From Goniomonas avonlea (taxonomy: Eukaryota > Cryptophyceae > Goniomonadida > Goniomonadaceae), in assembly GCA_003573635.1 (NCBI GenBank), contig QUTJ01031239.1:1-10489 (forward strand): a stretch of 10,489 nucleotides of DNA, read 5' to 3'. The position numbers and the translations under genes are program-made. The notes under the pieces were generated by a model that ran no database searches, was not told the DNA's origin, and saw only the letters and a program-made list of their open reading frames with translations. How positions within the stretch are numbered: position 1 is the stretch's first letter; every line of letters begins with the position of its first letter. Of this stretch, positions 7,316 through 10,489 are shown piece after piece.

Positions 7316-7867
7316 TTAGATATTACAACGGTTACATTGACTCGCAAGTGCTTCCAGTTGGCCTGTGAACCCTGGATTGGGTCGCGCACAGTCCCGAGCT
7401 CTCAACACAAGTGCCTGAGCAGCACTTAGAGACTTCTTCTCCTCCATTATGAGGTACGCTATGCATATTGATGTACTCCTGCTAATACCCCCATCACAAT
7501 GCACCACGACGCCACCAGCCTGACGGCCCTCGTTGATGAAATCAATTGCTGTTTGCAGATGGGGTTGCATATCGAAGTCTGGTCGATCTTGCATGCCCAG
7601 CACCAGGTACTTGAAAGACTGGGTTGGCAGTGGTTACTACCCTGCTTGCACGAATACTTTCTCACCTCTGGGAAGGTTGCCTCCTTTGGTGCTCCTTCAG
7701 CGCAGTTCAACACATGTGTAATTTTATTGCTTCGCAGCTTCGACTCCAGGCAAACGCCTGCCAGACCAGCAACAAACAGCTGTCGGGATCGTCAAGATCG
7801 GAAATCGACACCAACCACGGCTCACTTTTGGGACAACCTCGTCGATCGAGTTGCTTTTTGAAGGCAT
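7316..7867 (-). CDS. Dual-specificity protein phosphatase (DSP), 149 aa
   Basis: Cysteine-based phosphatase removing phosphate from Tyr and Ser/Thr in proteins. Three exons: 7867-7826, 7779-7666 and 7609-7316, with introns of 46 nt (GTGAGC...CGACAG) and 56 nt (GTGAGA...TTCAAG), both phase 0. Joining them gives the family's usual start IDEVVPK-LFVAGLAG, then ITHVLNCAEG, FPE-YLVLGMQD and the signature HCDGGISRS, an exact HCx5R with Cys90 and Arg96. The Asp in GMQDRPDFDM is the likely general acid. A SxxxxxxYLI-type helix follows (SICIAYLIMEEKKS), then RPNPGF, typical of the domain's end. ATG 7867 is the only Met before the conserved start. The protein is a bare catalytic domain with no docking, CH2 or membrane part, like small atypical DUSPs. 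The divergent neighbour is the isocitrate dehydrogenase gene. Confidence 0.9.
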
Positions 7868-8047
7868 CCAACGCAGCTTCAGCCGGGCCTGAGCCCAGTA
7901 GTGGCAGTGAGCCGACTCAGCCGACCGAGCCGAGAGCGAACTTCGCGAGCGCCTCGAGATAAGAACCACGATAGTGGTCGCCGCGACGACCTGTCAATCT
8001 CAGATGAAAAGCGCCTGACTCCGGCCGGCCTTCCTCTTTCCCTGAAC
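7868..8047. promoter_or_regulatory. Divergent promoter region, phosphatase / isocitrate dehydrogenase
   Basis: 180 bp separate the divergent ATGs at 7867 (-) and 8048 (+). No TATA-like box is obvious. The reading frame left of the phosphatase ATG stays open through this interval but has no other ATG and no family similarity, so I treat it as 5' UTR. Confidence 0.4.
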
Positions 8048-10402
8048 ATGCTCCGCGCTGCCGGTCGCTTGCTCTCCGCCGCCCCGCGGCAATCTGTGCC
8101 GCTCGCCCGTGCGGCCGTTGTCCAGAAGCGATTTGCGTCTGACATTTGTGAGATGAAGGGAGGCAAGCTTGTTGTCCCTGATAAGGTACTTTCTCTGTGT
8201 TTCGCGTGCACCCGGTCTCATCCTCCGAACCCCAACAGGTGACGATCCCTTTCATCGAGGGTGACGGTACTGGTGTCGACATCTGGAAGTCCAGTGTCGC
8301 TGTGTTCGACGCCGCAGTCAAGAAGGCTTACGGTGGCAAGCGCGAGGTCAACTGGCTTGAGGTGCTCGCCGGTGAGAAGGCCTTCAAGCGGACCGGCGAG
8401 TGGCTCCCCCAGGCCACCGTCGACACGTACTCCAAGTACCTCATCGGTATTAAGGGCCCGCTCACCACCCCCATCGGTGGCGGCATCACCTCTTTGAACG
8501 TGGCTCTGCGCCAGATGTTGGACCTGTACGTGTGCCTGCGCCCCGTGCGCTACTTCAGCGGCGTGCCGTCGCCCGTCAAGCGCCCCGAGCTTGTCGACAT
8601 GGTGATCTTCCGTGAGAACACCGAAGACATCTACGCCGGTATTGAGTTCAAGAATGGCGACAAGGACACCGAGAAGTTGAAGACCTTCCTTCGCACCGAG
8701 TTCCCTGACCGCTTCAAGAAGGTGAGGCCAAACCCCCCCCCTCTCGGTTCTTCCACAGCAGCTCTCTGATCCCAAGTAGGTCCGTTTCCCCGACACCGCT
8801 GGTTTCGGAATCAAGAACGCCTCCAAGGAGGGTACCGAGCGTCTGATGCAGTCCGCCGTCCAGTACGCGCTCATCAACAACCGCCCCAGCGTCACACTCG
8901 TGCACAAAGGCAACATCATGAAGTACACCGAGGGAGCGTTCAAGGACTGGGGTTACAACCTTGCCGTGAGCCAGTTCCGCGACCAGGTCCGATTGTCCTT
9001 GCCTTTCTCAGTTAGATTTCGGATCTAGTTTGATCTCGGATCATTTTAGATCGTTCCTGATGCATGAAAACAGGTCGTCACCGAGCGCGAGAGCTGGATT
9101 CTGGACAACTTCGACAAGGGCATCAAGGACGTCCAAGAGAACGCCATGGCCATTGACCCGGGTTTCGACATGATGACCGACGGTCAGCAGAAGGTGCTGT
9201 TGTGCGTTGCGCCTGGCAACGAGGCTGACAAACGCGCAGGATCTGTTGAACGAGGTCAAGAGCGTCCTTTCCTCCATCGGCGCCTCTCACGGCGGCGGCA
9301 AGTTCAAGAAGAAGCTGATGATCAAGGACACCATCGCTGACATCACCCTCCAGCAGGTGCTGCACGACCATAAGACTCTTGTCTCTTGATCGCCTCTCTT
9401 TTTGCTTCTCCTAGGCGGATCTGTGGCTGCTATGCCCCAATTCACTCTGTCTTCTGGTACCTCTGTTGTGTCTGCTCAGATGGCTTGAATCACCTCTGCC
9501 TCTGCTCGTGCTGGCAAGTCCCCTGCCGCTAACTTGCTGCAGGTCCTCACCCGTGCCAACGAGTTCAGCGTCATTGCCTGCATGAACTTGAACGGTGACT
9601 ACCTCAGTGATGCGCTTGCCGCTCAGGTACGCTCGCTCGTTCGCTCGCTCTCTCTCCCTCTCTCCCCTCTCTCCATCTCTGTGACCAATTGTTGTAAGAC
9701 CTCTTTGTCTTGAACCCACTCGTCATCGGCACTCGTGTGCCTCAATTGCACCCACTCGTCATCGGCACTCGTGTGCCTCGAGTGCTCACTTGACTCCCCT
9801 TCTCCTCTCTCTCCCTCTCTCTCCCTCTCCCTCTCCCTCCTTCTCTCCCTCTCCCTCTCCCTCCCTCTCTCTCCCTCTCTGTGACTCAATTGTACCCTCT
9901 TGTACCCACTCGTCATCGACATTCGTGTGCCTCGAGTGACCTGACTCCCCACCCTCAGGTCGGTGGTATCGGCATTGCCCCCGGTGGCAACATCAACTAC
10001 CAGACCGGTACGTCTTATTCACCAAAGCACTCCACACTGCACACCACCCCGTCCACACCGCCGCACACCATCCCACTCCCCACTCCGCACCCCCGCCCCA
10101 CCACCACCCTGCCCCACTCCACACTCCACACCACCCCGGTTCAACAGGGTTGATTGACACGCATCAATAACACGGGGTATTGAGTCCCCTCCACTCTCAT
10201 CTGCCCTTGCCCTGCTCCGGCAGATGCCAGCTCTCTTGTGGGAAGATGCTGCCCTCCCTGCTCTCTTGTGGGAAGATGCTGCCCTCCCTTTCTCATACCA
10301 GCCCTTCAGGCCACGCCATCTTCGAGGCAACTCACGGCACGGCTCCCAAGTATGCTAACCTCGACAAGGTGCGTCCCCGCGCGCGTCTCGCTCTCGCTCT
10401 CG

Positions 10403-10456
<54 letters not shown>

Positions 10457-10457
10457 G

Positions 10458-10489
<32 letters not shown>
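8048..10489 (+). CDS. NADP isocitrate dehydrogenase, bacterial type, mitochondrial (partial)
   Basis: Oxidative decarboxylation of isocitrate to 2-oxoglutarate with NADP. It resembles bacterial icd, not the usual eukaryotic NADP enzyme. Exons: 8048-8185, 8239-8721, 8780-8986, 9074-9193, 9240-9356, 9543-9626, 9959-10007, 10310-10368; the remainder lies beyond the window. Introns of 53, 58, 87, 46, 186, 332 and 302 nt are all GT-AG. Residues 1-30 form an Arg/Ala/Ser-rich mitochondrial presequence ([16 protein letters not shown]...RFAS). Then follow [31 protein letters not shown] (isocitrate-binding Ser131 and Asn133), [57 protein letters not shown] (metal-binding Asp) and [14 protein letters not shown]. 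The Lys-Tyr of APKY matches the NADP-selective pair of E. coli Icd. Between GYNLA and IKDTIAD it has about 45 residues more than E. coli. About 419 residues are present; roughly the last 65 are missing. Confidence 0.93.
9627..9958 (+). repeat. Intron minisatellite, three 29-bp copies plus CT tracts
   Basis: Inside the sixth intron of the isocitrate dehydrogenase gene a 29-bp unit beginning CCCACTCGTCATCGGCACTC occurs at 9715-9743, at 9751-9779 (identical) and, with two substitutions, at 9905-9933. Long CT/CCCTCT runs separate them. The sequence before copies one and three is also related (CTCTGTGAC...CAATTGT), so a larger unit was duplicated. Confidence 0.85.
10231..10290 (+). repeat. 30-bp direct tandem duplication in an intron
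   Basis: Two adjacent copies of a 30-bp unit beginning CTCTCTTGTGGGAAGATGCT differ only in the last base. They lie in the seventh intron of the isocitrate dehydrogenase gene, just before its acceptor (AG at 10308-10309). A C/A-rich stretch (CACACC/CACTCC) at 10020-10137 fills the start of the same intron. Confidence 0.9.
10380..10489 (+). repeat. CT microsatellite running off the window
   Basis: GCTCTC units followed by a nearly uninterrupted CT run to the right edge, beginning about 11 nt after the donor GTGCGT (10369) of the eighth intron of the isocitrate dehydrogenase gene. The true length cannot be seen. Confidence 0.9.

Noticed and set aside
8218-8943. Long - strand open frame opposite the isocitrate dehydrogenase exons
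   Set aside because: Shadow of the codon bias of the + strand gene; it crosses proven exon-intron boundaries and shows no domain.
9357-9542. Coding sequence continuing from exon 5 of isocitrate dehydrogenase
   Set aside because: The frame soon reaches a stop (after [10 protein letters not shown]), while splicing to 9543 restores [11 protein letters not shown] as in bacterial Icd.

Overview
The window is nuclear DNA from a compact-genome unicellular eukaryote, probably a protist or alga. Seven protein genes can be built, and six of them need GT-AG introns, most only 43-62 nt long, to restore conserved protein sequence. CT, GA and CA microsatellites are common. The window also shows eukaryotic selenoprotein machinery and a bacterial-type isocitrate dehydrogenase with a mitochondrial presequence. 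I cannot name the species.

Layout, left to right: an F-box/Kelch gene (-, 1611 down to at least 313, 3' end uncertain); a gene-poor stretch 1612-2560 with a tRNA-like (SINE-type) element and CA/CT repeats; an arsenite methyltransferase gene (-, 3651 to 2758) with its 3' UTR; a small single-pass membrane protein in six exons (+, 3878-4569, or to 4744 with an alternative last exon); a small four-helix membrane protein (-, 5379-4891); a class C beta-lactamase-like serine hydrolase in five exons (+, 5461-7213); a dual-specificity phosphatase in three exons (-, 7867-7316); and NADP isocitrate dehydrogenase (+, from 8048, cut by the right edge after exon 8). From 2758 rightward the genes alternate in strand, giving three divergent pairs that share intergenic gaps of about 80-230 bp.

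The outstanding observation is in the arsenite methyltransferase. An in-frame TGA (3019-3021) replaces the catalytic, arsenic-binding cysteine of the family's GCVAGA-type motif. A second TGA (2764-2766) is followed by TGT TAG, so readthrough would give a C-terminal Gly-Gly-Sec-Cys. About 120 nt past that TAG, on the same strand, lies a structure with every core feature of a eukaryotic form-II SECIS element: ATGA...TGAT quartet, 10-bp stem with one mismatch, AA bulge and apical mini-helix. I infer a selenocysteine-containing arsenic methyltransferase, possibly with two Sec residues. The other genes look like unrelated housekeeping or signalling genes, and nothing suggests they act with it.
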